A DNA stretch of 64,000 nucleotides from Rallus limicola (GCA_022605955.1 JAKCOZ010000004.1:65780229-65844228); one strand, 5' to 3'; positions 36,700 to 49,991 are shown, counted from the first letter of the stretch. Numbers and translations: made by a program. The notes: generated by a model not told the origin, from the letters alone.

Positions 36700-36938
36700 A
36701 AAGGTAATGTGACTTCTGTTGAAATGAGTCTTGAAAAAATACTTCAGCTGAGCAAAATACAGTCTGATTACAGAATAATAAACATCAAGATACAGAGCTA
36801 TCTTGGCAAAGTTAAAAATATATTAACTTTTAAATATTTTTTATGGCTCTAATTTTTTACAGCTCAAGTAACATTGTGATATCTCTGTTCCTAGGATAAG
36901 TAAAAGTGTCTTACTAAAATTCATAACTTTTGGCTCAT

Positions 36939-37013
36939 AATCATAGAATCACAGACTGGTTTGGGTTGTAAAGGACCTCAAAGATCATCTAGTTCCAACC
37001 CGCTTTCCATGGG
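36939..37013 (-). mobile_element. CR1 LINE 3' end fragment
   Basis: The + strand reads ATAATCATAGAATCACAGAC, then TTTGGGTTGTAAAGGACC and CATCTAGTTCCAACCC. This is the reverse complement of the CR1 3' terminus. The copy is very short (about 75 bp), severely 5' truncated and non-coding. Confidence 0.88.
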
Positions 37014-37019
37014 AATAAC

Positions 37020-40000
37020 CTTAATGTTTTGGGTTGGGTTTTTTTAAAGTATAATATCTAATTGCAGAGTGTTTTGGAAAATTCTCTGTCACTATCAGAG
37101 AAGTAACTGAGTGCACCATCCTATTCTAACTCAGCTCAACCTTTGGTAAAGTCTCTCCCCATAGACATCATCAAATGATTCCACCTGTCTTCATTATTGC
37201 AGTAAAAGCAACAAATGCTACTGGGACAAATCAGCATTCATTGACATCATTGATCTGACATGTTGAATTATAACTTCAGTTACAGTTAAACTCCCTGCAC
37301 ATGGTAAAATGGAAATCCCATCACAGAGATTAACATCTCAGTATTACTGAGCAGAATAAAAATGATAGGCAACAGATATGTATAAACTTCCCTGGTATTT
37401 CTCAGTTCTTAAACCTGAAGAGGTTAATGGTAAAAAGGTATCTTGGCTTCAACTCAGCTTCTTCTGTCTCAGCTAGATGATTCTCCTTACTCTTCGCTGT
37501 TATGAGGCAACGCTTGTAACTCTATGTGTAGGTTTTTCTTAAGAGTCTTGGACAAATTGTATGAGGGCTTTCCCCCCTCCCTCCCCACTTCCTAACAGGC
37601 TTCTCCTCTGAGACTTGAAGTACATTTTCACTCATTATCTGCTGTCATATCTCATTACAGCTACAGCTGTTTTCTGTGTTGTTTCATGAGACGGGAAAAC
37701 TATGATTTTGCATAATTTTTCCACATTGAATAAGAAATGCACGTATGATTTCTCTTGAATTTGGTCCTAACTCAGTGGAAGTGCTGCATGTTGTGTGTTG
37801 GCCTCCCAGCACGAAAACAGGGGAGTTTCAGGCTGAATGGAGTGGGTCTGGGTCAGAGCTGAAGCCAAGCATGGCTGTTCAAATTTCACTGTACTCTCTC
37901 CAAGTAGTGTGTATTCACAGGCCTTGAGTGACCCCTGAGGAAAGGCTACAGGCATTGGAACCACTCATGTGGTTATATCTTATTTGCAAGGCTTGCAAGG
38001 AAAAAAAGTTAACAAGGAAAAACTGAATACCTAACAGGAGAAAGATTGTGAAAGGGCAACATAGCTTTACTTTTACTTTTGTTTTATTTCAAAATAAAAG
38101 TTTTCCTGAGCCCTTTAGAGGTTAATGTTTAGTGACTAGATCTCCATTTCATGTGTCTTTCTAAATTCTGCTTAGTTTAGAGATGGATATAACCGGGCCC
38201 ATGTCCATATAAACATAAACAAAGACGCATCCAACAATGAGTGCTTTTACATTTTGCTTTCAGATGACTCCAGCCCTCTGTTTTGACAGAGGATTTCCCA
38301 TCAGACTTAGCTTTGAGATAAATAAACAGTGTTAAAAATGCTCATTTTACTCATTCCAATATAATAAAAATAATAACACCTCACTATTTTCTTTGGAGGT
38401 TGATAACTGGTTCCAGATCACAGACTCTGTAAGTCTTTCCCTTTGGTGACCTCTTTTTTTTACTTCTGCTAGCTTTTGGGGGTATTTTTGGTTTTAATCT
38501 CCTTCCATTTGTTTTACGTTTTCTTCCTTCCTTTTACTCATGCCTACCATTCACAAAGGGAAAAGGAGACACATCAGCAGAGCTTCTCAGGTAATTAACT
38601 TCTGGAAATTCTTTCCAGAAAAGCCTCTCAAATTTTTGCTTCGGGTATATATTAGAATTTCAAATCTGTATCCTTTTTGGATATCAAGTTTAAAAATGTC
38701 TAAATTGAGCATCATTTATGGTTGAGAACTTTCACTCAAATTTAATTTTAATGTCAATTAAAGGTATAGAATTATCAATATTGTGCCAAACTATTCCTCT
38801 GCGATACTCACTTTAGAGTATCATTTAAGTCACAGCAGGATGGGTTTAAAGTCTAAAAGTAAAATAATTCCTTATTACTTTCATATGGGAAAAGCAGGAA
38901 AGAGTTTTTAAAAAACATACAGCAAAGAGTAACTTAGAGAAAATCACCAGACATGACAATCCTGGAGACAGAGGGAGCAACACCATATAACACCAAACAC
39001 AATCTCACCTATTACAGACACCTACGAACTGGCATCTCTGTATGTCACTTTTTCTCTACTAACAGTAAAAAGAACATGGATGGCAATGTTATAACCAGTG
39101 TCTTAATTTTAAATGGTAGAGGTAAATGAACCAATTCCTAGTCTTGCAGTTCCTGAAAGGGAAGTGAGTATGTTCCCACTACTACAAGTAGTACAGATTT
39201 GATGACTCTAGTATAGCTGGTTTGTTTGGGGTTTTTTTAAAAATAAGAATCTGATAGTCTCAGTATATTGAAATCCTGATAAAACCAGCAAGAAAACTTA
39301 AATCCTGGGGATGCATAACTATATACCTACCTTTTGGCATGTTTATCATTTTGCACAAGTCAAAAGGCCACTTGTGTAGGAGGGAGAGTGGAGGCAAGGC
39401 ACCAGTAAATCAAAAACTTGAAAACTGGAATAAATAATGCAGTCAATGTTGTAGTGGGAGGCAATGGAAAATTATACCAACCTCAATGTTTAAAAATACA
39501 TCAGTATAACAATCTACTTTTATAGGCAGCATAGAAATGGGAATTTGAAAATAAACCTTAAACTTGCATAGTAAAAAATGCATTTCAGGCAAACTAGTTC
39601 AGAAGTGGAGGTTAGTAATACTGCATTTGAATGAAATGAAATCTAAATAAGCAACAGCATTACTGAGCTTTGAAACACCAATGTTTACATAAAATATAGA
39701 AGTATTTCTACTATAAAAGGGGAATAAAAGAAAACTCATCTGAAAGCCAAAAAAATAGTGCTCATTCCTCTGTACCCTGCCTTACCAACAGAACAGTTTC
39801 AATTTAGAGACATCCAGAAACGAAAGTTCTTCCTTGTAGACTTAAACAGCCAAAGAACACAAGAGGAAATCCTGGTTCACACCCAGGTATTATTTGTATA
39901 CAAATGAAAAACCATACTATTAAGACAAAAAGAGTCAAGGAAAGGCCAAATGTAAATTGAGAAGCTAAGGACTGCAATTTAAACCCCTGGAGACATCTCC

Positions 40001-43000
40001 ACAACAGAGTCTGCATGGAAGATGAAGGGATAGCCCTAAACTATATCAGCATATTGTTTGTTAATTAGCTGCCATGTGTGGCAAAATCTTTTTAGATTAA
40101 TCCCATAGCAGATGCTGGTGAATATTCAGTGTAAAGTAGAGAAGAGTTCATGTTAGCATTCCTAGAGCTGCGATTATAGCCCATAGAATCATGGTTGTAA
40201 ATGGCCTCTTGGGATAATCTGTGTGTAAAAGAAGGACTCCAGATTGAGAAAATAAATCATGATCAAATATTATATAATTTACACCATTTGCTAACGAAGA
40301 AAGAACATTAGGCCATTAGTCCATGTAAATAGAAAAACAAATGAACAAAAAAGATAACCAGGGGCTTTTGAGCATTCGGCTTAGTTTTGTGTTTGATGTG
40401 ATCGATACTATGCAAAAAAAATTTATCTTCACTGTTTTCCTTGGTCCTTTTGTCTAGTAATGGTGGCATGAAGGCAAAAATGCTTAGTAGTGATTTGAGT
40501 GCTGTGTCAGCTATCCTAGACCAGCTACAAAGCTATGCCCCTACCTCTGCTCCAGCAAACTGAGCAGCTGCCATTCCCACAGCCAACAAAAATAACTGCT
40601 GCCACAACAGGCAACAAAAGCAAGCCTGTGGCACCTGCGACCTTGGCCAGACAAGGAGATGGTAGGCTATCATTCAATGCAGTGGCAATATGGTCACATA
40701 AAGCCAAACACACACCCTTGCTAGCTCAGCTGCTGTCCTACTGGGCAAAGATACATGCCCCCCACCTCCCCTCAGCCAGCTTTCCTCTCCCAGTTCCAGC
40801 CCTCAGGAAACATCATTTGAATATCTTCCTACTAAATAGGAGAAAGAAAGAATAGGCAGGGTGGCCTTACTGTATGACAGAGAGCATCTCCCAACACTTG
40901 AGTGGGACTTCCTGTTTTTACCACCTGAACATTTTGTTTTCATGTTGTATCATACAGACATGAAATAAAGACTCTTAATAGAATCATGAGGTCCTGACAT
41001 GAGGATGTAACATTTAGACTTGCACAAATCACTTTTTCTTTCCCAGTTCAATGTCTCTCATAATTGTTTCTTATGGAAACATGGTTACAGGCTGCATGTC
41101 CTAGATTCTGAAGTATTATTGGCTTCTCAGCATTAGAGGGATGTTTAGCATAGACCTCTGGAGAATTGTGATCTCTCCCCTGCACCCAAATCTTAGTCTC
41201 TGTAATTTCAAAAACCCACGAAATAAATACATTCTTTCTGTTCTTAGTTGTTTGTGGAAATAACACAAAGATAACTTTACATCATATAATGCAAGACCTG
41301 ACTCTCCTTCATGTCAGCAGAGTGACAGCCTCCAGGACAAAGTTCAGAATTAAGCTTCCCACTCAAAAACTTCAGATAGGTTTACATACTTTTTTTCAAA
41401 CATGTCATGGCTTTAGATATCTGGTGGACGTACAGAGGAAATTCAGTTAAAGGAAAATCAGTAAAATGATATTAACACGAATATTGGTTAATTTTGAGCA
41501 CTGTAAAGCAGAATTGCTAGCATAAGTGTATAGTATGAGTGAATAGTCTAAAATTATTTAGGATGTGGGATGGATAGAATCTGGGAATGAGCAAAAACTT
41601 GACCTCAATGAAGTTTAGCTATCAAAAGTTTTAAGAAGATAAAGAACATGAAATGGAAATATAAAGCCTTGAGCTTACTAAACCAATTGCCTTGCCATAA
41701 ACTGTTTGCGTGCTTCTTTTGCTTTTTTTATCAGAAGAATCAGAAATGCGGGCAAGGATGAACATGATAAATCTCTTCATCTGAGGAAATTATGTGAAAC
41801 AGAGGCATCTGTAATGGCAAAATAAGAGATGTAGGAGGAATTGTATCAACTAAAAAGAGTGGGAATTGGACTTATAATTCATGACCCAAGTAAAATTCTG
41901 AATAACAGAAATAATTTTGGTTTTCACCCAGCATTTCATTCCAGAAGGACTCAATCCTAAATAAACATTATTGTCCTTATCTCTAGAATGGAACGGGACT
42001 TTCACATGAAATGAGTTTTTATTAGAAAGTGACAGTTTCTCAAAACTGGAGTGTTAAGTGAAAATACATAAGGCTTTCACAAATTTCCAAAAGAGCAGCA
42101 GCAGGATTCATGTTGGGCTGAGCCAGTCAGCTCACCTGGTGCATTACCGGAGGCATCTGGGATTTCTGTCTCCCTGTCACAAAACTGAGTTGTCAGGGTA
42201 CCTAAACATCCTGGTTCCCACCCTGTGAAACTAAGTCCTTTTTGTTCTAGAAGGACTGGAAAACATAACCAAGATGAGATTTTCAGAACAAGGTATTTTT
42301 AATGATGTAAATACTTAACATGTTTGGACTTTCTTCTCCATGGATAATTTCCAAGGAGTTTCTATGTGGAAGGGGTTTTCTTTTTTTCCCCAGTATTTTC
42401 TACTGAATATGATTTCTGGCATTTGACCAGGCAAGAACTAGTTCCAAAGCATGTCATGGAAATAGAGACCTCCAAGCTGTTGTTGGTTGTGGTTGTTACA
42501 CTCTGAGGGGTGTGTTTTGGGGATGAAAAACTGTTCTCTCGCCAGTCCTTAAAATTTAATTTTGTCTTTATGTTACAGCTGACCAACTTCATGATACATT
42601 TTCCACCAGCTGAGAGCTCGCTTTAGGACTGCAGAATTTGATGGATGTATTTTGACACCTGCTAAATGCACATGCTTACAATAGGGTAAAATAGCTCTGC
42701 TTTCTCTTCTTGGGACTCCCGGCCTCATATAAGCCCATCTGAATGCTTTCTGCAGGACCCTACCTTGCTTCACAGAGCAAGTCTCTGTGCTACCTTCCAC
42801 CCTGGAGTAATTTGCTCTCAGTGTCATCCACATGATACTAGGCTATTTTTGCAGCTAAATTGACATCTTGGTGTTTTTGTTTTTTCTTTAAGTATAGCTT
42901 GATTTTCTTTTCATATTTCAGTTTCTCCCCATTTTTTTAATCTTCAGCTCATTTTTAGAAATATATAGTGAACATACCATATTAAAACGTAAACATTTGC

Positions 43001-44790
43001 CATGACTTGGTATAAATACGGTCCTGTGGTATACATACATTCTAAATTTAGGAAATATTGTGGTAAAGTCAATGCCACAGAAGAGTATTTGTTTACCTTT
43101 TAGAGGCGCCCTAGTTATTTAAGTATAATTAAGTTAGACTCTTTTTTATAGGTTTTTGTCCATCACTGGAAAGTATTATTGGCACTAACAAAATTAACAA
43201 TGAAACCCACACATTTTTCACCCTGCTTTAGAAAGGAGTTTCACCCACATAAAGAAACAAGACACATTCTTCATATCACGTTTCAGCTTGGATGGATTGT
43301 TTTCAGATATAAAACGTGAAATTGTAAGAAATATGGGTAACAAGTCTATAGTAAAACAAAAATAATTAGAAGTATGAACAATTTATTACTAATATTTATT
43401 CTTGTGGAAAAATATCATTCTGACTTTTAATTCAATATACCCTTTACAAACACTATTTGACTGTCAAAATTTTCAAAGGATGTCATTAACTGCAGAACTG
43501 AGGCTGGTTGAATTATTTGCTTAGCAACATTTCACTAGCAAATAATTTCCATACCAGCCACGCTTTCTGGAAACAATTTTTTTTCTCTTAGAGTATTTGC
43601 CAAAATAATTGCTGTCAATAATTTCAGATTTTTTTTGTAATTTGTTTCCATGGTGCAAAATTCCTTTACAAGTTTTATGTGACTGATCACTTCAGATGCA
43701 TAAAATTGTTTTTGACACGTATATTTTCATTTTATTTATCCCTTAATATCTATTTATTGAGGAACTTTTTTTAAAAAATAAAACCAACCCAACAACTAAT
43801 CCAATACATTTCTGGTATGAGTTTTTAGGTAAATGAAATATTTCTGTAAAAGATGAGCTTTAAGATCTGGAACATTTCAGCCCTGCAGTGAGGAAACACA
43901 AAAGAACCACGCATCATTAGCTCAGCTGGAAGCAAATAACAGTAATCCAATTAATTCAGCTCAGAAGCATAATACTGACAATTTATAGTTTTTGTTTAAC
44001 TTATAATCACAGTTAAACTTTTCAAAGAATCTTATCAGCTGAATTAAGTTCTTACTTCTATGATTTTTTTTTCTATTTAAACTTGAAAATAGTGATACCT
44101 TTCCTGTCTGAGGGACAAAATAACCCCATAACTGAAAAGTTACTGAGCTTTTAATTTTGTATGATTTTTATATTTTTACTCATTTTTATTTGCTTTTAAA
44201 TAGACTTTAGACTAACTCAGAAAAATTTACATTTTTTTGCATTTTAAGATGCAAAATATTACATTTTACCTGAAAAAAAAATTTCTTTGTATCCAGAAAA
44301 CTGTGTAGCAGACCTTGTTAAAATTTTCCTTCATTATGTACCTGATACAACTATAATCTGGTTTTGCTTAAAGCAACCTGTTGAAGACACTGCAATATTC
44401 TAAATACACCTGCCAGGGCTAGGAGATGTCTATGCCTAAATCCCTCCTCTACTTGACACAGAGACAGGTCTGAAAAAGGCTTTCCATATCACAAGAGACC
44501 AAGTCAGACATTGGATCTGTAAATACTTTACTGACGCTCTACTTGCAGAAGCTGCTCTGTTGTTTTAAATCAAGCATTTTATACAATCTAGAAGAACACA
44601 AGAATGAACATGATGGGTAAGGGCAGAAGTCCACCCAACTTTGTGACAGTGACCAGCAAGAGAAACATGTGAAAACAGTGGAAGTACAAAGCAACATTTC
44701 CCAGAGAATCTCTCCTAGTTCCTAATCTCCAAGTTTGGTAGGTTGACATTGGCTGGAGGCCACATGCCAATAAAAACTACCCTATCAGTC
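37020..44790. other. Mostly unique AT-rich non-coding DNA
   Basis: No gene is supported. The frame at 40535-40855 (106 codons) has no recognisable domain and overlaps an opposite-strand frame. The block 43500-44080 is AT-rich with TAATCCAATTAATT-like homeodomain cores and is a candidate for a conserved non-coding element; conservation cannot be tested here. Only a tiny CR1-like tail at 40185 is repeat-derived. Confidence 0.5.
40185..40218 (-). mobile_element. Short CR1-like 3' tail
   Basis: CATAGAATCATGGTTGTAAA followed by TGGCCTCTTGGG resembles the reverse-complemented CR1 terminus, but only about 34 bases are recognisable. Confidence 0.45.
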
Positions 44791-45366
44791 CCTCTCCTCA
44801 AACTGAATAGGGGAGAGAGAATATGTCAAGAGAAGTACAGGGAGAGATCATTTGCCAGTTATGATCACAGGCAGCACAGACTCAACTTGCAGAAAATTAA
44901 TTTGATTTATTACCAAACAAATCTGAGTAGAGTAATAAGAAATAAAACCAAATCTTAATACCAACTTCCCTCACCCTTCCTTCTTTCTGGGCTTACCTTC
45001 ACTCCTGACTTCTCTACCTCCTCCCCACCTGGGTCTTCTCCAAGGACAGCATGACGAACTCTCCTCCGGCACCTCCTCCCCTTCCTTCTTCACTGACCTT
45101 GGTGTCTGCAGAGAGTTGTTTCTTTCACATCTCACTCCTCTCTCCAGCTGCAATTTCTCTTGCTAGTTATTTTTTCCCTCCTGAAATACATTACCCCAGA
45201 GATGCTACCACTGCTGCTGATGGGTCCAGCCTCAGTCAACAGTGGGTCCATCTTGGAGCTGGCTGGTATTGGTTTAGTTATACCTGGGGGAAGGTCTGGT
45301 AGCTTCTCACAGAAGCCATGCTTCTAGTCCCCCTGCTACCAAAACCTTGCCATCCAAACCCAATAA
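44791..45366 (-). mobile_element. Avian interspersed repeat, probable LTR on the minus strand
   Basis: I recognise the order of blocks from repeats common in bird genomes. These are CAGGGAGAGATCATTTGCC, CTTCTTCACTGACCTTGG, GTGGGTCCATCTTGGAGC, TAGCTTCTCACAGAAGCC, and TACCAAAACCTTGCCATCC followed by AACCCAATA. On the minus strand it would begin TATTGGGTTTGGATGGCAAGG-like and run to about 44791, which suits an LTR. I see no target duplication, and some middle sequence present in longer copies is missing near 45040-45070. Open frames (83 codons on +, 60 on -) are incidental. Recognition is from memory of the family, without a name. Confidence 0.6.
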
Positions 45367-45799
45367 AGCAAGATACTTGGAGCCACAAGTGGTATCAGGA
45401 TCATGAAATTTAGTAGTCCTTGATGGAGTTTTATTCTCTGTTTTTTTCAATCTTTTTGATCTTGTTTATACTCTTTCATGTGATTTTTGCTTAGGAAAAA
45501 TAACTTCCTTTTGTTTCCTTAATACGTGCTATCTGATCATTTCATTTGGTGCCTTCTGCATCCTGAGCTATGTGAAACATTGAATAATTGTTTCTCGTTC
45601 ATTTTGTCTCTGGCAGCAAGGATATTATATTCTTCTCTCATATCTATTGCCTGCTCAGTTGAGTCATTTCCAGACTACACTGATCTGGCCTATTTAATTT
45701 CTTCTTATCTTCTTGTCATCCCTTTCATCCTTCCCTGTACTGTTTTTACTCTATTCTGTTTGATATGTTGCAACTATAACTCCAAGAAACGTTAGCCTT
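45367..45799. other. Spacer, possibly further decayed repeat
   Basis: T-rich sequence between two repeats. Parts may be a continuation of the old CR1 copy that follows, but the match is too weak to call. Confidence 0.4.
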
Positions 45800-46110
45800 T
45801 TTTTTTGCTTATTTGTCTATTCCTTCTTCATAATAGCAAGTCATAGCTCTTTTTGACCACTGAGTAGTAGCGGGCTGATAAAGTCAGAAAACTATCTATA
45901 GCAACTCCAAGATCCCTTTCATGATTGAAAGTTCCTAATTTATAGTCCATTGTCTGGTCTCTGGCTGAATGCTTACAGTTATTTTTTCATTAGTGGATTA
46001 TTTTTCTTGCACTGACATTAAATTTAATCTGCCATTTCATCACCTACTCACTCAGTAGCTTCCATCAATTCACTTAGCTCTCACTGCCACACACCGATGT
46101 TGTTACTGCC
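45800..46110 (-). mobile_element. Old, diverged CR1-family fragment
   Basis: The + strand contains AACTCCAAGATCCCTTTCATG, then ACATTAAATTTAATCTGCC followed by ATTTCATCACC. On the minus strand these correspond to a CR1 ORF2 region just upstream of the 3' UTR in an older subfamily. Divergence is clearly greater than in the copies at 15.2-16.7 kb and 21.4 kb. Non-coding now. Confidence 0.65.
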
Positions 46111-46387
46111 ATGCTCACCCTCTTTTCTGGCCCATGTATGACCACATGTTGAAGAGTGTATCCTTGGGAGAAGCCAGTGGCAAATTCCCTTGAATACATG
46201 CTGAGCATTTACTAAATGGTCTTTATCAGAGAAGGAAAAATAATATTTTAATGCTCAAAATTCTTAGTTCATGTGCTGGTCTAAGAAAGGCAAGCTCCAA
46301 GCTGTGAGCAATGTGTGTTTATTTATAAATAATAATCTAATTCTCATTATTGGGTGCATCTTTTGGGTGTACCCCTACATAACCAGT

Positions 46388-46512
46388 AATCTGGTGGTGA
46401 AGGTGCTGTCCTGAGACATGAGTGGTCTTGGTTCAAATCAATCAGGTGTATGTTTGAAGGCAGATTCACAGTCTTTCAGCTGAGTACTCTAATGACCAAA
46501 CTACTGGCCACT
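46388..46512. repeat. tRNA-like palindromic SINE fragment
   Basis: A tRNA-like head (TGGTGGTGAAGGTGCTGTCC, with a B-box-like GGTTCAAATCA at 46430-46440) is followed by a second head in inverse orientation (AGCTGAGTACTCTAATGACC, 46478-46497). The two halves form an imperfect inverted pair. It resembles ancient amniote tRNA-derived SINEs with this head-to-head form. Family not assigned. Confidence 0.5.
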
Positions 46513-48349
46513 CTTAAGGGTACTTTGTGTCTTAGATCTTCTTTCTTACATTAATTTGTTTCTTGGGATTTGTGAAGGATTTTTGGTGCCAGTGACATGA
46601 TTTTTTTGCCAAAAGAGGGTTCAGGACAGAGAACCTAAACTTTTCCTACAAATTCCAATATATGCTACTCTAAGGTCTGGAGGAAAACATCTGTAGGTGT
46701 GTGAAGGGAAAAGATCAGTCCTTGTCAATGTCTTTGTGTACTTTTTATTTAGAATTTCTATCGGGTCTTTTCCAACCGTAATTATTCTGCAATTCTGTGT
46801 ATTTTACTGTAGCTTCCACCTGCTGTAGCCAGTTTGATTCTGTTTTGATCCCCAGTTAACAACTGATATATCCCAGTGTCGACCACCAACACAGAGGTTT
46901 TTTTTAAATAAGCTAAACAAAAAATCATATGAAAATATGGCTTTGTTTCTGATGGAAACAGGGCTTTTAAATTGGGGGACTGGAGTTGGAATGATGACAG
47001 AGGGACAGGCTGTTGTTAGAGTTCCAGTGTAATTGCAGGCCAGGACAGCTGACATGGGAGAAAACTCGTGTAACTAGTGCAGGCTTGGAAATGCTTAACT
47101 TGGTGTTTGCATAGATACTGTAGCAACTGACAGGACTGAAAGGCACAGGAGAGCAGGCTTCACTAATTCTGGTGGTCATCAAGCTATTTGTCAAAGAGTA
47201 ATATTGTTGAATTACTTGGTGTTTGCAGAATACTTTGAATTGTAGAAATTATATATGAAGGTTTCATGCATTGCTATAATTGTCATGAGTTGTTGCATGT
47301 TCTAATGACACACAAAATTTGTAATCCTTTTGGGGGTATAATTACTTAAGCCTAAGGAGTTTAATAACATCGACAGCTTAAGTTTTCTACCTCTGTTTTT
47401 AGAGAAAAAATGAATTATCTGTTGAAACCAACAACAAAAGTGCTTTCATCTTATCTGGGCTGACTGTGAAAGGATTTATAACAAATTGTTGTCAGAGCAT
47501 TGTGACCAGCATTGAAATAAGTATGCCTGCTTGAGATTTGTGTGTGTGTCTGTAATCTTGATGCTAAGATTGAACAGCTGCTGTGTACCTGTTGGTAGTG
47601 TGTGTTTGCCAGGGTAAAGCAATCTTTCTTTTCTTGCGCTTTCCTCTGCTAGAATGAGGCAAATCAAGTTCTGTGGAAAGAAATGGTAAGGAATGATAAT
47701 ATGTAAATCAACATCAGGTAAGGGGTTATCTTATGCAAGTAAGCTACTGACATCCTTATCTATCATTGTTCTCTCTCTGTATTGCTGAATACCCCTGAAT
47801 ATGGGGTTGTTGAAGTTTTTCTTCTTCAAGCAGGAAATCTTCATTGTCCTGACTAAGTCTGAGGTGATTCAGACTTTGGAAAGCAATCCAAAGACTTTTG
47901 AGAGATCTTAAGTTCTTTAAAGATATTTTAGATGCTTGTGGGGAACAAGTTAAGAGTATAATAATTACAGAGGAGTTGGGCCAAGGAGGGAGAAAAACTC
48001 AAAACAACTTCACTACTGGTGACGAGGCAATGTACAGCAGCATTTCTGAAGCAGGTTATGTGTCCATTAATAAGGTACATACAGCACATGCCTGAAAGAG
48101 GGCAAACTGCTCCATATTCCATCGTGTAAAAGATATGTTTCTTCTGATTAATATTTCTGAAAATAAGGAATAAGTTATTATCTGAAGGGACAACTTCAAG
48201 TGAACAAAATCAACATAATGGAAAAGTACTGGTAAAGAAGACCTGGAAGTAGTCTAGCAGAGGCAGTTCAGAAGTCCAACATTTGCTTAGAAATGCTTTA
48301 TAATGAGAAATAACAGCTTGTGTGACAGGAATCTATCTTGAAATTCTCT
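46513..48349. other. Mostly unique non-coding DNA
   Basis: No gene is supported; open frames are under 85 codons. It contains one short CR1 3' end (listed separately). Confidence 0.5.
46756..46799 (+). mobile_element. Short CR1 3' end, plus strand
   Basis: GGGTCTTTTCCAACCGTAAT then TATTCTGCAATTCTGTG matches the CR1 3' terminus (a GGGTCCCTTCCAACC-type block followed by ATTCTATG-type repeats), here on the + strand. Confidence 0.65.
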
Positions 48350-48472
48350 CCAGTTAGAGCACACAGCTGGGAGGTCAGACACTGTCATTCAAATTCCTGT
48401 GCTTACTCAGAAAGGAAGATCTGTACTGCTGTTTTCTCCACTCAGCTAAGTGCCTTAACCACTACAGGGTAT
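48350..48472. repeat. tRNA-like palindromic SINE fragment, second copy
   Basis: The head GTTAGAGCACACAGCTGGGA (48353-48372) and a B-box-like ATTCAAATTCC (48387-48397) are followed by the inverted head CAGCTAAGTGCCTTAACCAC (48443-48462). This is the same architecture as 46388-46512. Confidence 0.6.
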
Positions 48473-49551
48473 ATGAGGTTGCCTTCTTGTTGGAGCCTCT
48501 ATACAAAATGCTAAACTACAAAATGCTGATTGTCATCATGATGTCCCTTTCAGGAAAAAGGGAAATTAAATGCTTACTGTCCTTGCAACTGGGACAGTGA
48601 TCAGCAAGACAAATGAAGTCTCTCCCTCTGCACTACTGGCATTTGTATTTTGACTTAATCTCTATTCTTCCTTTTCATTCAATTGTTCAATAAATTTTAC
48701 TTGAATTTGTAGACAACTTTGGTATGACCAAAAATATTTTTAACATACTGGCTTTTTGCAAAAAAAAATCGGTGTTTTCTTTGGCTCTAGTTATCAGCAC
48801 AGTAAGAAGAGTAAGCCAAGAAATCAGCAGTGCAAATCAGGGTAACCAGATAGCATGTTATCTGATGGAATGTAAATATGAGCAGCCACTGCAAGATTGG
48901 AAGGGGTTATGAAGTTGTCTGTCAATCAGTACAGATGACGATACACACTGATACCACAGGGAGCACACCACTAGGAACTGTAATGTTAAAAGTTGGCAGT
49001 GGGAATTTGGGAAGAGATTGGAGCAAGAAATAGAGAAAATAATGATTCTTTAAACACCATGTACAACAGAGATGAAAACACAGACAATCATGAATGAACA
49101 TTGAATGTGATGGTATTTAAGGACCACTGGACCATAGTCTGGGGGAACTGTATGTGGGAAGCAGCATGGATTGCATCTGATCACAGTAGCAATTAATCAT
49201 ACTGGAAAATGATCAGAAGCAGCCATGAGAGCATCAGATTAACCATAAAAAAGACAAATGCAGTCATGAGTCTAACAGCATGTGGTGAACAAATTGAGCA
49301 CAAGATGGAAAAGAACATAAATTGAAGAAGCTTTGTAATGATGGATATTAGCTCCTAGATGCTTGAGAAATTAAAAGAGAAAAAAAGAGTTCTGATTGAT
49401 GAAAGGAATTGGCATTTTCTGAAAACAAAGTGGACAGATCATATACCAGGACAGATAAAAGTCCTGGTCATAATCTGTTCAGGAAGAATAGCATCCATAA
49501 AAGGTGTTGAACTGTGTTGTAAGAAATCCAGGCAGGAGCCACAGGAGTGAC
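48473..49551. other. Unique non-coding DNA
   Basis: No gene or repeat is recognised; the longest frame is 63 codons. Confidence 0.5.
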
Positions 49552-49991
49552 TGTAAGCCAGGATCAGCAGGAAGACGCGAGATGGAATCCGGAATCAAGA
49601 GACAACCCAATATGAGTTAGCTGCAAGATCCACTTTATTGCACACACTTTTTTCTGTAGGTAGTGAAAATATTATTAGTTCAATTATTCCCTTATTGGGA
49701 TATATGTATTAACTATTCTTCTACTGGCTACTAAACTTAACTTCTACCAACACTCCGTGTTTACCAAAAGATAGATTCTACAGGCATTCCATGCTTACCT
49801 AAAATTAGCTCCTTCTCTCTGCAGCCTCCAAGTCTGGGCTGTGCAGGCCTTTCAGTGATTCATGGCCTCTGGCTGCTAACCACTCTCCTACAGAACTGGC
49901 CTTTTATTGTGGGATCCCCATTGCCTATTTCATGGGTGCAAGCAGCTTCACATGTTAATTAATGTAGACCAAAATGGGGCTTGGTGGAGGA
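49552..49991 (-). mobile_element. Probable LTR fragment, minus strand
   Basis: Read on the minus strand, AATAAA (complement of TTTATT at 49634-49639) is followed by a stretch ending GGCTTACA at 49552, which suits an R-U5 end. An AATAAAAGG TATA-like motif lies upstream (complement of 49899-49911). A plausible opening TGTCCTCCACC corresponds to 49981-49991. I could not find a matching target duplication, so the 5' limit is uncertain. Confidence 0.4.

Noticed and set aside
40535..40855. 106-codon frame with proline/alanine-rich start
   Set aside because: No recognisable family, and it overlaps an opposite-strand frame of similar quality.
46380..46445. Functional tRNA gene
   Set aside because: The B-box-like motif is present, but the acceptor and anticodon stems do not pair. 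A SINE remnant fits better.
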